DNA from: JAPOUP01 sp965199865
GTDB taxonomy: Bacteria; Pseudomonadota; Alphaproteobacteria; Rhodobacterales; Rhodobacteraceae
Direction of reading: 5' to 3'
DNA: 64,000 bases
Assembly: GCA_965199865.1 (NCBI GenBank)
Contig: CBDATU010000021.1
Span: forward strand, 1 to 64,000
The notes under the pieces were generated by a model. The model worked only from the letters and a program-made list of their open reading frames with translations. It was not told where the DNA came from and ran no database searches. Shown here one piece after another: positions 9,612 through 17,339 of this stretch (positions are counted from its first letter, which is position 1; the number at the start of each line of letters is the position of its first letter). A program made the position numbers and the translations under genes.

Positions 9612-11975
9612 ATGGGGCAAGATTCAGCGGAGACTGGCTCGGAGGCGGGGGCACCATTGCGCATGGATGCCGGGCATGGGATTCTGAAGCGGGCCACTGC
9701 GGCCGACCGCGGCATCGTGGAAGTGCCGGTGCTGGCCCCGCACCTTGGATTCTTCGAGGTCGGTACCGGGCAGACGCTGCTGATTTCCGAGAATTTCCAT
9801 ACGCTGATCCGCGGACAGATACACCTGGATCTGCTGCCACTGCTTGACGGTCGCCGCCGAGAGGATGTCACCGCAGCTCTTGCCGGACGCTACGCGACAC
9901 CGGACGTAGCTGCGGCGCTGGCGGCGCTTACGGCGCGGGGATATGTGGTTTCCGGCGACCACGCCATGGATCGGGGCCGGGCTGCATTCTGGTCGTCGCT
10001 GGGGGCCTCGCCACGGTGGGCGGAACAGCGTCTGCAACATTCGCAGGTGGCGGTGGTCGGTGACGGGAATCGTCTCGCGAAGCGGCTGGTGGACATGGGA
10101 GTGACGGTCGCCGCCGAGGGCGAGACCCTGCATGTGATTGTCTGCGATGACTATCTCGACCGTCGGCACGTTGACCTCAACCGCCAGTATGTGGCGTCTG
10201 GTGCGCAGTGGATGCTGATGGCGCCGCGAGGTGAGCAGCCGCTGGTTGGACCGGTCTTCCGGCCTGCGGAGCGAGGTCCGTGCTGGGCCTGTCTCGCCCA
10301 TCGCCTGCGTGGGCATCGGGAAATCCAGGAGTTCCTGCGCGACGTTACCGGAAACGACCACGCCCTGTCGCCGACGGTGTCCGAGCCGGTCGTCGTGGAT
10401 GCGGTGTACGGCCTGGCTGCGGCTGAGATCGCCAGGTGGCTGGTCTTCGACTCGTTGGCACCGCTGCATGAGAATGTCATCTCGCTGGATGTTCCCGGTC
10501 TGCAGCGCGAACGACACCTTTTGGCACGTCGCCCGCAATGCCGCATCTGCGGCGATGAGGCACTTTTTCGCCCTGATCGCCCTCCGTCACCCGTTCGGCT
10601 GCAGCCAAGTCCCAAGCACACACGCAGTAGCAGCGGAGGCGTGCGGTCGGTTCCCCCCGAAGCGACACTGGCACGCTATCGACACCTGATCAGTCCGATC
10701 ACGGGGGTCGTGGCCCGACTTGAGCGCGCGACGGAGGAGACCGATCAGTGGTGGCATGTCTACCACGCCCTGGGCACTGTCGCGCCGCGGACCGTCAACA
10801 ACCTGGGCACGTTGATCTGGCGCCTGCGGAGGACGAGTTTGGGCAAGGGCGGCACAGCGCCTCAGTCCGAGGCAAGCGCCCTGGGCGAGGCGATCGAGCG
10901 CAGTTCCGGTGTTCTCCATGGTGACGAGATCCGCTGCCGACGGCGTTTCTCGGACTTTCTCGCAGCGGGCGAGTCTGAGGCGATCCATCCTAACGATGTG
11001 CAGCTGTTCAGCGAGCGGCAGCTCGATGAACGGGATCACCACAACACTACCGGCCACCTGCTCAACCTGGTTCCGGAACGCCTTGACCCCGATGCGGAGA
11101 TCGACTGGTCGCCAGTATGGTCGCTGACGCAGGGGCGGCATCGTTATCTGCCCACATCGCTGGTGTATTTCGACAGGGCTCAGGATCCGGCATCACCGAC
11201 CTCCGGATACCAGTTCCATGCCGATTCGAACGGTTGCGCGGCGGGAAATACGCTGGAGGAGGCGATCCTGCAGGGCTTTTTCGAGCTGGTAGAGCGCGAT
11301 GCCTTCGCGATCTGGTGGTACAACCGGTTACACCTGCCTGGCGTGGCCCTTGGGAGCTTCGGGGACGACTTCCTTTCGTCGGCAGCGGACCATTACTTTG
11401 ATCGACATCGCAACCTGTGGGTGCTGGACGCGACCAGTGACCTCGGCATTCCGGTCTTCGTTGCCCTTTCCCGACGGATTGATTGTCTAGGCGCCGATCA
11501 CGACGAGATCCTGTACGGAATAGGGGCGCACATTGATCCGCATGTGGCGGTACTGCGCGCCGTATGCGAACTGAACCAGGCGCTCCACATCCGCGACCAT
11601 ATCGACCTGAAGTCCGATGGCCGGTGGTGGCCCTGGGACCGTCAGGTAAGGCTGGAAGACAGTCCTTGGCTGATGCCCGCTCCCGGTATCACCCTACGCT
11701 GCCGGTCGGATTATACCGTTCCCAACATTATCGACACACGGGAAGACATAGAGCGTTGCCGGACACTGGTCGAAGCCAGGGGCCTGGAACTGCTGGTCCT
11801 CGACCAGACCCGGCCGGACATTGGCATGCCGGTTGCACGGGTCATCGTGCCCGGTCTGCGTCATTTCTGGCAACGGTTTGCACCGGGCCGTCTTTTTGAC
11901 GTGCCGATCGAGATGGGACAACGCACCACCCCGCTCGCGGAGAGCGAGCTCAACGATCTTCGGGTCATTGTCTGA
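9612..11975 (+). CDS. Fused TOMM cyclodehydratase: RRE + ThiF-like + YcaO
   Basis: About 787 residues. Near the N-terminus, PHLGFFEVGTGQTLLISENF through ALTARGYVV resembles the RiPP recognition element of cyclodehydratase leader-binding proteins. A ThiF/Ocin-like region follows, with two Cys pairs (GPCWACLAHR and QCRICGD) that could hold structural zinc. The YcaO domain covers roughly the last 400 residues, with the ATP-site motifs SEASALGEAIERSSG and SNGCAAGNTLEEAILQGFFE running into ELVERDAF. YcaO enzymes phosphorylate backbone amides so that Cys, Ser or Thr side chains close to azolines. The C-terminus (ESELNDLRVIV) lacks the proline-rich PxPxP ending of many azoline-forming YcaOs. The start at ATG 9612 has GGAG 10 bases upstream; GTG 9567 and ATG 9663 are alternatives. 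A SagB-type gene follows after about 76 bases. Confidence 0.88.
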   Translation: MGQDSAETGSEAGAPLRMDAGHGILKRATAADRGIVEVPVLAPHLGFFEVGTGQTLLISENFHTLIRGQIHLDLLPLLDGRRREDVTAALAGRYATPDVAAALAALTARGYVVSGDHAMDRGRAAFWSSLGASPRWAEQRLQHSQVAVVGDGNRLAKRLVDMGVTVAAEGETLHVIVCDDYLDRRHVDLNRQYVASGAQWMLMAPRGEQPLVGPVFRPAERGPCWACLAHRLRGHREIQEFLRDVTGNDHALSPTVSEPVVVDAVYGLAAAEIARWLVFDSLAPLHENVISLDVPGLQRERHLLARRPQCRICGDEALFRPDRPPSPVRLQPSPKHTRSSSGGVRSVPPEATLARYRHLISPITGVVARLERATEETDQWWHVYHALGTVAPRTVNNLGTLIWRLRRTSLGKGGTAPQSEASALGEAIERSSGVLHGDEIRCRRRFSDFLAAGESEAIHPNDVQLFSERQLDERDHHNTTGHLLNLVPERLDPDAEIDWSPVWSLTQGRHRYLPTSLVYFDRAQDPASPTSGYQFHADSNGCAAGNTLEEAILQGFFELVERDAFAIWWYNRLHLPGVALGSFGDDFLSSAADHYFDRHRNLWVLDATSDLGIPVFVALSRRIDCLGADHDEILYGIGAHIDPHVAVLRAVCELNQALHIRDHIDLKSDGRWWPWDRQVRLEDSPWLMPAPGITLRCRSDYTVPNIIDTREDIERCRTLVEARGLELLVLDQTRPDIGMPVARVIVPGLRHFWQRFAPGRLFDVPIEMGQRTTPLAESELNDLRVIV

Positions 11976-12051
11976 GCGGAGCGCCGGGCGGTTTGACACC
12001 GGTGCTCGGGAGCGGACGCACATCTTGTTTGGCGGTGGCTTAAAGGCGAAT

Positions 12052-13455
12052 ATGAGATATTCCAAGGACGTAAACTCGATGGCCTTCAGTGACCTGCTTC
12101 ACCATCCCTCAATCCATGTGCGTAACCGGGATCGGTCGGTAATCCGCCGTTCCCGCGATGGCGTGTCATTCGTGGGCGTGGTGCTAAAACATCTGGTGCG
12201 CGTGGGGCCGTACGTTCGGGATTTCGAGACAGCCCACACAATGCTCGCAACTGGTGCTCCACTCGCCGAGCTGCGCGCCGCCGTAGTTGAGGCGGGTGGT
12301 GTGGAGCGCGCTGACGAGTACCTGCTGTGGCTTGAGCGGTTCAATCGACTTGCTGGTCTGGAATTTCCTCTGGTCGACGGGACTGGTGAGCGCGCCGTCA
12401 TCGTCCCGCAACAGGACAGGTTCGTGCCCAAGCTGGCGCAGAACGTCCCTGCCGTTCATGCCTCTCTCGACCGCTTCGCGTTCCTGCGTCGGCACGCCGA
12501 TGCCTGGCTTCTGGAGTCGCCGCTCGTTGCGGCACATCTTCAGTTCACGGACCTCGCCGCGCTCGAAGCCGATGTCGTCCGTCGTGCGCTCGACGGGCTG
12601 GGTTTCCTGGATACGCCCCGACCGCATGGCGATGGGCGTCGAATCGCCCTAGCCCAATGGGAGTTCCACGATCTGCTGTTCCATACGCATGAGCGACGCG
12701 GGTGGAACCTCGGCCCGGCTGGCGCCGCGTACCCGTTCGTTGATCGGATTGAGCCACTGCCCGCGGTACGTCGGCCCTGGCCCGGTGACCGCATTACCCT
12801 GCCGCGTGCTCCGGATGCCGATGCTGGGGAGCCGTTCGCGGCGGTGCTCGAACGGCGCCGCTCCGAACGGTCGTATGACGCGACCCACCCAATCTCGCTG
12901 GCGGATCTTGGTTCACTGCTGGACCGTGCGGCACGTATCCGTTCGTCCGGAATGCACCAGGTGCACGACCTCCAGGGCAGGACAGCCACGGTCGGGTTCA
13001 CCCGTCGTCCCTATCCCACCGGCGGCGCAAGCTACGAACTGGAGATCTATCCGGTCGTGGACCGCTGTATCGGCCTCGAGCCCGGCTGCTACCATTATGA
13101 GGCGCTGGGCCATGGGCTGGTGCGGATCTCGGGGCGCAATCGGGAGGTGGACCGGCTCTTGCGGCATGCGCGGATGGCAACGCCCGCCCAGACACGGCCG
13201 CAGATTCTGCTGGCCGTCACGGCACGTTTCGCCCGGGTGATGTGGAAATACCGGGCAATCAGTTACGGCCTCATCCTGCGCGACGTTGGTGCGCTCTACC
13301 AGACGCTATATCTGGCGGCCACCGAGCTAGGCCTGTCTCCTTGCGCCATCGGCTCGGGCGACTGTCTCACATTTGCACGCGCCACCAGTCTCGACCCGCT
13401 GGTCGAGGGTATGGTCGGCGAATTCATTCTCGGTGGTCGACCCGCGACGTCCTAA
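12052..13455 (+). CDS. SagB-type FMN-dependent azoline dehydrogenase
   Basis: About 467 residues. The C-terminal half is a nitroreductase-fold SagB domain: ERRRSERSYDATHPISLADL at its start, GGASYELEIYPVV, then ARVMWKYRAISYGLILRDVG and ALYQTLYLAATELGLSPCAI. The Lys-Tyr pair in the WKYR motif matches the catalytic pair described for TOMM dehydrogenases. These enzymes use FMN to oxidise azolines to aromatic azoles. The N-terminal half (about 230 residues) lacks a recognisable catalytic motif and resembles the extension seen in long SagB proteins. Start choice: ATG 12052; ATG 12079 in the same frame is also possible. The gene follows the cyclodehydratase on the same strand, consistent with a two-gene unit, and converges with the methyltransferase gene. 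Confidence 0.88.
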   Translation: MRYSKDVNSMAFSDLLHHPSIHVRNRDRSVIRRSRDGVSFVGVVLKHLVRVGPYVRDFETAHTMLATGAPLAELRAAVVEAGGVERADEYLLWLERFNRLAGLEFPLVDGTGERAVIVPQQDRFVPKLAQNVPAVHASLDRFAFLRRHADAWLLESPLVAAHLQFTDLAALEADVVRRALDGLGFLDTPRPHGDGRRIALAQWEFHDLLFHTHERRGWNLGPAGAAYPFVDRIEPLPAVRRPWPGDRITLPRAPDADAGEPFAAVLERRRSERSYDATHPISLADLGSLLDRAARIRSSGMHQVHDLQGRTATVGFTRRPYPTGGASYELEIYPVVDRCIGLEPGCYHYEALGHGLVRISGRNREVDRLLRHARMATPAQTRPQILLAVTARFARVMWKYRAISYGLILRDVGALYQTLYLAATELGLSPCAIGSGDCLTFARATSLDPLVEGMVGEFILGGRPATS

Positions 13456-13610
13456 CGTACGGAAGCGTCTGTTTCCTTTGCAATAACCTACCGCGAAGCT
13501 GTGGGGGTACAGGACGGGTGCTGCAGCCAGATGGAACCGTAAGGCATCCATCACCCAAACCGTCGGTATCGTTCCTCATGGGAAGGGACGATGACGGAGT
13601 CCGGCTGGGG

Positions 13611-14471
13611 TTATGATCTCGCTCCCGACATGAAGCGAAAGGCGAAGATACCGTGCCGAAGGCCGCGCTCGTAGTCAATATGTGCCTGCATGAAGTCGTG
13701 CAGGACCCGATTTGCCGCCACTAAGGCCGGATTCAGGAACACGAATCCCCTTAAGCGCCGCCGCAAGCGCTCTAGGGAAGGCATGACCTCCATGGCCATA
13801 TCGCGCTCGCGAATCCGATCGAACCCGACCTCGCGGAGAGTGGCGATGATGTCACGCCACGGTTCCCAGGGAGGCATACCATACCCTTCCTGTACCCGCG
13901 TGTGGATCGCTTCCCAGTCCGCGGATAGCGGCGTGCCACTCAGTGTCGCGTCAAGGGCCTGCCAGCGCCCTCCCGGTCGGAGTACACGTCGCACACCGCG
14001 GAGATAGGCGGCTTTGTCCGGCGCATAACAGAGCGATTCATGGTTCAGCACGGCGTCGAAATGGGCATTGGGGTACCGCAGGTCCATGAAGTCGCCGTGG
14101 TGGAACTCGACCAGATGCCCGACCCCGCGTCGCCGGGCATGTTCGGTCGCCGCCTCGACATGCGGCTCGCAGTTGGTCAGGCCGATGACGTGCACTCCGT
14201 ACGTCTCCGCCAGCGGGACCGCCGTGCTCCCCAGGCCGCAGCCGGCATCCAGCACACGCTTACCAGAACCCAGATCGCAGCCCCGTACCAGGTTGCGGAT
14301 GGCGCGTGTCATCGCCCCATCCTCCGATGTCGTGTCCGGTCCCCAATGACCAAGGTGTATTGCGAGCCAGTCCCGATTGAGGTAGGGCGTCATCGCCCCG
14401 TAGATCTGGGCGGATCGCGAGGCTGCCTCCGACCACTCCGTTGGTGTCAATGCAGAGGTTGGCATGTCCAT
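13611..14471 (-). CDS. SAM-dependent class I methyltransferase of the RiPP island
   Basis: About 286 residues. It has motif I for SAM binding, KRVLDAGCGLGSTAVPLAE, then HVIGLTNCEPHVEAA (acidic-loop region) and DFMDLRYPNAHFDAVLNHES, and a post-motif LRPGGRWQALDATL. The overall pattern resembles small-molecule N-, O- or C-methyltransferases of the UbiE/glycine-methyltransferase type. The target is unknown; the RiPP product is the obvious candidate given that the precursor genes lie immediately upstream on the same strand. Two in-frame ATGs (14471 and 14465) open the gene. Its first about 35 codons are duplicated twice upstream as dead copies, which shows the gene belonged to the ancestral duplicated unit. 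It converges with the dehydrogenase gene. Confidence 0.82.
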   Translation of the reverse strand: MDMPTSALTPTEWSEAASRSAQIYGAMTPYLNRDWLAIHLGHWGPDTTSEDGAMTRAIRNLVRGCDLGSGKRVLDAGCGLGSTAVPLAETYGVHVIGLTNCEPHVEAATEHARRRGVGHLVEFHHGDFMDLRYPNAHFDAVLNHESLCYAPDKAAYLRGVRRVLRPGGRWQALDATLSGTPLSADWEAIHTRVQEGYGMPPWEPWRDIIATLREVGFDRIRERDMAMEVMPSLERLRRRLRGFVFLNPALVAANRVLHDFMQAHIDYERGLRHGIFAFRFMSGARS

Positions 14472-14644
14472 CAATCCAGCCCGGTGGCCTTCACGGCTCC
14501 CCACTCATCCGGACGGCATGCGGGTTCCCTAAATCCGCGAAGCGCTACACTTCCACGCTCCGGCACCGCAGTCGACTGCACCAGCCGTACAACGGCATCC
14601 CGGCAGCGCACAATGCCGCCCACCGACCCAAACCTCGCATGAAT

Positions 14645-14669
14645 GTCCACGATGGGTTACGCCGTGGAC
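14645..14669 (-). terminator. Hairpin just after precursor gene 1
   Basis: GTCCACG and CGTGGAC form a perfect 7-bp stem with an 11-base loop, starting 14 bases past the precursor stop codon on the minus strand. No run of T follows. A partial attenuator or RNA-stabilising hairpin would let precursor exceed methyltransferase in expression. The identical hairpin follows precursor 2 at 15344-15368, but it is not preserved after precursor 3. Confidence 0.4.
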
Positions 14670-14683
14670 GGGAGAATCCATGC

Positions 14684-14959
14684 TCACCAGCAGTTCCCGG
14701 CCACACCACCAGCGACCTGCCCGAGCTGCGCCTCGTCAAGCTGGGGGATGGCCGGCAGCGTGAGATGGACGTTCCGCATGTCGTTTTCGTGGATGTGGAG
14801 ATCAATGCCGTCGGGCACCTCGATGTCAAGTTCGCGGCCGATGACGGTCCTGGGGTCGGCCATGAGCTCAACCCGGAAGTCGGCGTCCTCGCCGGCCCTG
14901 TCCGAAAGCCGCTTCCACATCGCCTCCGCGGACTGCATGGTGGTCTCGTTCATCTGCAT
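14684..14959 (-). CDS. NHLP-leader RiPP precursor 1, core VAGNCW
   Basis: 91 residues. The start ATG 14959 is set by AGGAG 8 bases upstream. The leader shows the nitrile-hydratase-alpha-like pattern of NHLP precursors: AEAMWKRLSDRAGEDADFRV, then ELMADPRTVIGRELDIEVPD, then ENDMRNVHLTLP, ending QLDEAQLGQVAGG. If cleavage is after Gly-Gly at residues 84-85, the core is VAGNCW, with one Cys next to the C-terminal Trp. NHLP leaders usually precede longer cores (proteusins or TOMMs). A six-residue core with one heterocyclisable residue is unusually small. The leader is nearly identical to those of precursors 2 and 3, while the core differs. Confidence 0.88.
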   Translation of the reverse strand: MQMNETTMQSAEAMWKRLSDRAGEDADFRVELMADPRTVIGRELDIEVPDGIDLHIHENDMRNVHLTLPAIPQLDEAQLGQVAGGVAGNCW

Positions 14960-15076
14960 TGCCTTCGCTCCTGTTCCTTTGGATCTCGTGGCTCCAGGTC
15001 CAAGCCACCCCTCGCGACACCTGACGTCGCAGGTTCGCTCACGGTAGAGCCGTATGGTCAAATCTTCAAGGAAAAA

Positions 15077-15170
15077 GTTATTGCGAGCCAGTTCTGATCA
15101 AGGATAGGTGTCATCGCTCCTTAGATGCTGGGCGAGCCGCTTTCATCGCTGCGGAGGATGGCACGTCCAT
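15077..15170 (-). pseudogene. Dead 5' fragment of the methyltransferase gene (copy A)
   Basis: On the minus strand this begins ATGGACGTGCC (the intact gene begins ATGGACATGCC) and ends ATCAGAACTGGCTCGCAATA (intact: ATCGGGACTGGCTCGCAATA). Internal deletions, frameshift and stops destroy the frame. It lies directly downstream of precursor 2, where the intact methyltransferase gene lies downstream of precursor 1. Confidence 0.8.
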
Positions 15171-15343
15171 CAGTCCAGCCCGGTGGCCTTCACGGCTCCC
15201 CACTCATCCGGACGGCATACGGGTTTCCTGGATCCGCGAAGCGCTACACTTCCACGCTCCGGCACCGCAGTCGACTGCACCAGCCGTACAACGGCATCCC
15301 GGCAGCGCACAATGCCGCCCACCGACCCAAACCTCGCATGAAT

Positions 15344-15368
15344 GTCCACGATGGGTTACGCCGTGGAC
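15344..15368 (-). terminator. Hairpin just after precursor gene 2
   Basis: Identical to the hairpin after precursor 1: a GTCCACG/CGTGGAC stem with an 11-base loop, about 14 bases past the stop codon on the minus strand. Without a T-run it is more likely an attenuator or 3'-end stabiliser than a full terminator. Confidence 0.4.
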
Positions 15369-15382
15369 GGGAGAATCCACGC

Positions 15383-15658
15383 TCACCAGCAGCCCATATT
15401 ACCACCGCCAGCGACCTGCCCGAGCTGCGCCTCGTCAAGCTGGGGGATGGCCGGCAGCGTGAGATGGACGTTCCGCATGTCGTTTTCGTGGATGTGGAGA
15501 TCAATGCCGTCGGGCACCTCGATGTCAAGTTCGCGGCCGATGACGGCCCTGGGGTCGGCCATGAGCTCAACCCGGAAGTCGGCGTCCTCGCCGGCCCTGT
15601 CCGAAAGCCGCTTCCACATCGCCTCCGCGGACTGCATGGTGGTCTCGTTCATCTGCAT
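15383..15658 (-). CDS. NHLP-leader RiPP precursor 2, core GNMGCW
   Basis: 91 residues, with the same ribosome binding site (AGGAG, 8-base spacing) and the same 85-residue NHLP leader as precursor 1. The only leader change I can see is Thr to Ala in the DPRxVIG segment. After the Gly-Gly the core reads GNMGCW. Like core 1 it ends in Cys-Trp, but the first four residues differ. A conserved leader with a variable core is the expected signature of a RiPP family under diversification. It is the middle gene of the array and is followed by a dead methyltransferase fragment. Confidence 0.88.
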   Translation of the reverse strand: MQMNETTMQSAEAMWKRLSDRAGEDADFRVELMADPRAVIGRELDIEVPDGIDLHIHENDMRNVHLTLPAIPQLDEAQLGQVAGGGNMGCW

Positions 15659-15769
15659 TGCCTTCGCTCCTGTTCCTTTGGATCTCGTGGCTCCAGGTCC
15701 GAGCCACCCCTCGCGACACCTGACGTCGAAGGTTCGCTCACGGTAGAGCCGTATGGTCAAATCTTCAAG

Positions 15770-16084
15770 CCCCACTTCCAGTCTGAAGCATCCATGTCCC
15801 GTTTCAAGGGTTTTCAGGCCATTTTTTCGGCACTCCGCAGAGGTTTCGCACAGGTTCTCCACATTCTTTCCACAGACCGCGCCGTCATGGCGTCGCCGCA
15901 GGCGGCGGCCCCGTCCGGGCCACCCAAAGCGCTGCCCGCCAGTCGTTCACCAGCCTCCCGAACCGCCGGATCCGCGCCTGCGGACACCCCGAACCACCTC
16001 CGAAGCGGGTTCGGCGGCACGCACGCCACCGAAAACCGCACCGCGGAGCCCTCCGTTCGCTACGAATTATCAAAAGAGCCAAAA
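15770..16084. other. Extra segment between tandem units 2 and 3
   Basis: About 315 bp that have no counterpart between units 1 and 2. No gene is recognisable on either strand. It is rich in Pro/Ala-type codons if read on the plus strand, and includes TTCTCCACA and CTTTCCACA 9-mers like those at the left edge of the window. It may be inserted DNA, or an ancestral spacer lost between units 1 and 2. It may carry a promoter for precursors 2 and 1. Confidence 0.4.
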
Positions 16085-16177
16085 GTTATTGCGAGCCAGT
16101 TCTGATCAAGGAAAGGTATCATCGCCCCTTAGATCCGGGCGAGCCGCTTTCATCGCTGCGGAGGTTGGCACGTTCAT
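16085..16177 (-). pseudogene. Dead 5' fragment of the methyltransferase gene (copy B)
   Basis: Second degenerate copy of the first codons of the methyltransferase gene, very similar to copy A, with the same internal deletion and the same ending in GCTCGCAATA. Shared lesions between copies A and B suggest that the degenerate unit was itself duplicated. It lies directly downstream of precursor 3. Confidence 0.8.
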
Positions 16178-16404
16178 CAGTCCAGCCCGGTGGCCTTCAC
16201 GGCTCCCCACTCATCCGGAAGGCATGCGGGTTCCCTGAATCCGCGAAGCGCTACACTTCCACGCTCCGGCACCGCAGTCGACCGCGCCAGCTGTACAACA
16301 GCATCCCGGCAGCGCACAATACCACCCACCGACCCAAGCCACACCCTCGCCTCACGCGAACGGCCACGACGAGCTACTACGCCATGGACCGGGAGAATCC
16401 GTGC

Positions 16405-16683
16405 TCAGCCGCAGAATCCCCAGCGACCACCACCTGCGATCTGCCCGAGCTGCGCCTCGTCAAGCCTGGGGATGGCCGGCAGCGTGAGATGGACGTTCCG
16501 CATGTCGTTTTCGTGGATGTGGAGATCAATGCCGTCGGGCACCTCGATGTCAAGTTCTCGGCCGATGACGGCCCTGGGGTCGGCCATGAGCTCAACCCGG
16601 AAATCGGCGTCCTCGCCGGCCCTGTCCGAAAGCCGCTTCCACATCGCCTCCGCGGACTGCATGGTGGTCTCGTTCATCTGCAT
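16405..16683 (-). CDS. NHLP-leader RiPP precursor 3, core GRWGFCG
   Basis: 92 residues. It has the same ribosome binding site and leader as the other two; visible leader differences are Thr to Ala (DPRAVIG), Gln to Arg (AIPRLDE) and Val to Ile (GQIAGG). The core after Gly-Gly is GRWGFCG, seven residues, with a single Cys as the penultimate residue. Trp and Cys are present as in the other cores, but their order is changed. It is the first gene of the minus-strand array, so its upstream region (16.8 kb onward) probably carries the main promoter. Confidence 0.88.
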   Translation of the reverse strand: MQMNETTMQSAEAMWKRLSDRAGEDADFRVELMADPRAVIGRELDIEVPDGIDLHIHENDMRNVHLTLPAIPRLDEAQLGQIAGGGRWGFCG

Positions 16684-16794
16684 TGCCTTCGCTCCTGTTC
16701 CTTTGGATCTCGTGGCTCCAGGTCCGAGCCACCCCTCGCGACACCTGACGTCGCAGGTTCGCTCACGGTAGAGCCGTATGGTCAGATCTTCAAG

Positions 16795-17339
16795 GGATGG
16801 AGTTAGGGGTATTGCATCAATGGCAGGCGTGGTTGCGCAGACGGCGACTGTCTGGTCCAAGCTGAGGAACAGTACGAACCAGAGAGCGGTACCCCTACCA
16901 GAGCCACAGCGGGGCCTTGCAGTGCCAAAGAAGCGGGGCTACGTTCCGGTTCCGAAGGGAACGCTACCGTTTCATGCGTGGAATCCTAGGAGGTGAGGAA
17001 GAAAGTCGTTGGCATCGCCCCCTTTTTCGGAGCGAGGGTGGAACCTAAGCGAAGGATGGTGTTGGCGTTGCGCTTGGAAGTGGGACATTCATCGGTTTGG
17101 CTGGGTTTTCGGCAGGCGTGGTCGAATTCGGCCAGGAACTCATCGCCACCGTTGACCAGGGGCGGAGTGAATAGGCATTCTGGAGTGACCTTCGTGGATG
17201 AATTCGATAGCGGCATTGGTGTTTGCGCAGGAATGAATTTCAACGGGGGGACCTCGGTGACGGGGTCTTTGGCATCCAATTTCCTGAAGACCGCTCCGTC
17301 TATGTGACAAGACTAGCTGGGGTGCAGGGAATAGGGTCG
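16795..17339. other. Divergent intergenic region of the RiPP island
   Basis: It lies between precursor 3 (minus strand) and the unknown gene starting at 17340 (plus strand), so it should carry both promoters. Open frames here (for example 16993-17307 plus) show no family resemblance. I see no clear operator. Confidence 0.4.

Larger units (their letters stand above)
14357..15070. repeat. Tandem unit 1: methyltransferase 5' end plus precursor 1
   Basis: First of three direct repeats. It runs from the 5' part of the intact methyltransferase gene, through about 200 conserved untranslated bases, precursor gene 1 and its leader region, to the shared end ATGGTCAAATCTTCAAG. Units 2 and 3 contain the same order. 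The high identity across coding and non-coding parts points to recent segmental duplication. Confidence 0.85.
15077..15769. repeat. Tandem unit 2: methyltransferase fragment plus precursor 2
   Basis: Second direct repeat, beginning GTTATTGCGAGCCAG and ending ATGGTCAAATCTTCAAG. It contains methyltransferase fragment A, the conserved untranslated stretch with hairpin 15344-15368, precursor 2 and its upstream region. It starts 7 bases after the end of unit 1. Confidence 0.85.
16085..16794. repeat. Tandem unit 3: methyltransferase fragment plus precursor 3
   Basis: Third direct repeat, beginning GTTATTGCGAGCCAG and ending ATGGTCAGATCTTCAAG. The precursor coding part is very similar to units 1 and 2. 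The region just after the precursor stop (about 16335-16400) is more diverged and lacks the perfect hairpin. Confidence 0.85.

Noticed and set aside
14441..16806. Long plus-strand open frames opposite the precursor genes (up to 326 codons)
   Set aside because: They are antisense images of the repeated precursor units. The minus-strand frames have the ribosome binding site and the NHLP leader pattern.
16993..17307. 104-codon plus-strand frame upstream of the unknown RiPP-island gene
   Set aside because: No ribosome binding site, no family, and the opposite strand is equally open.
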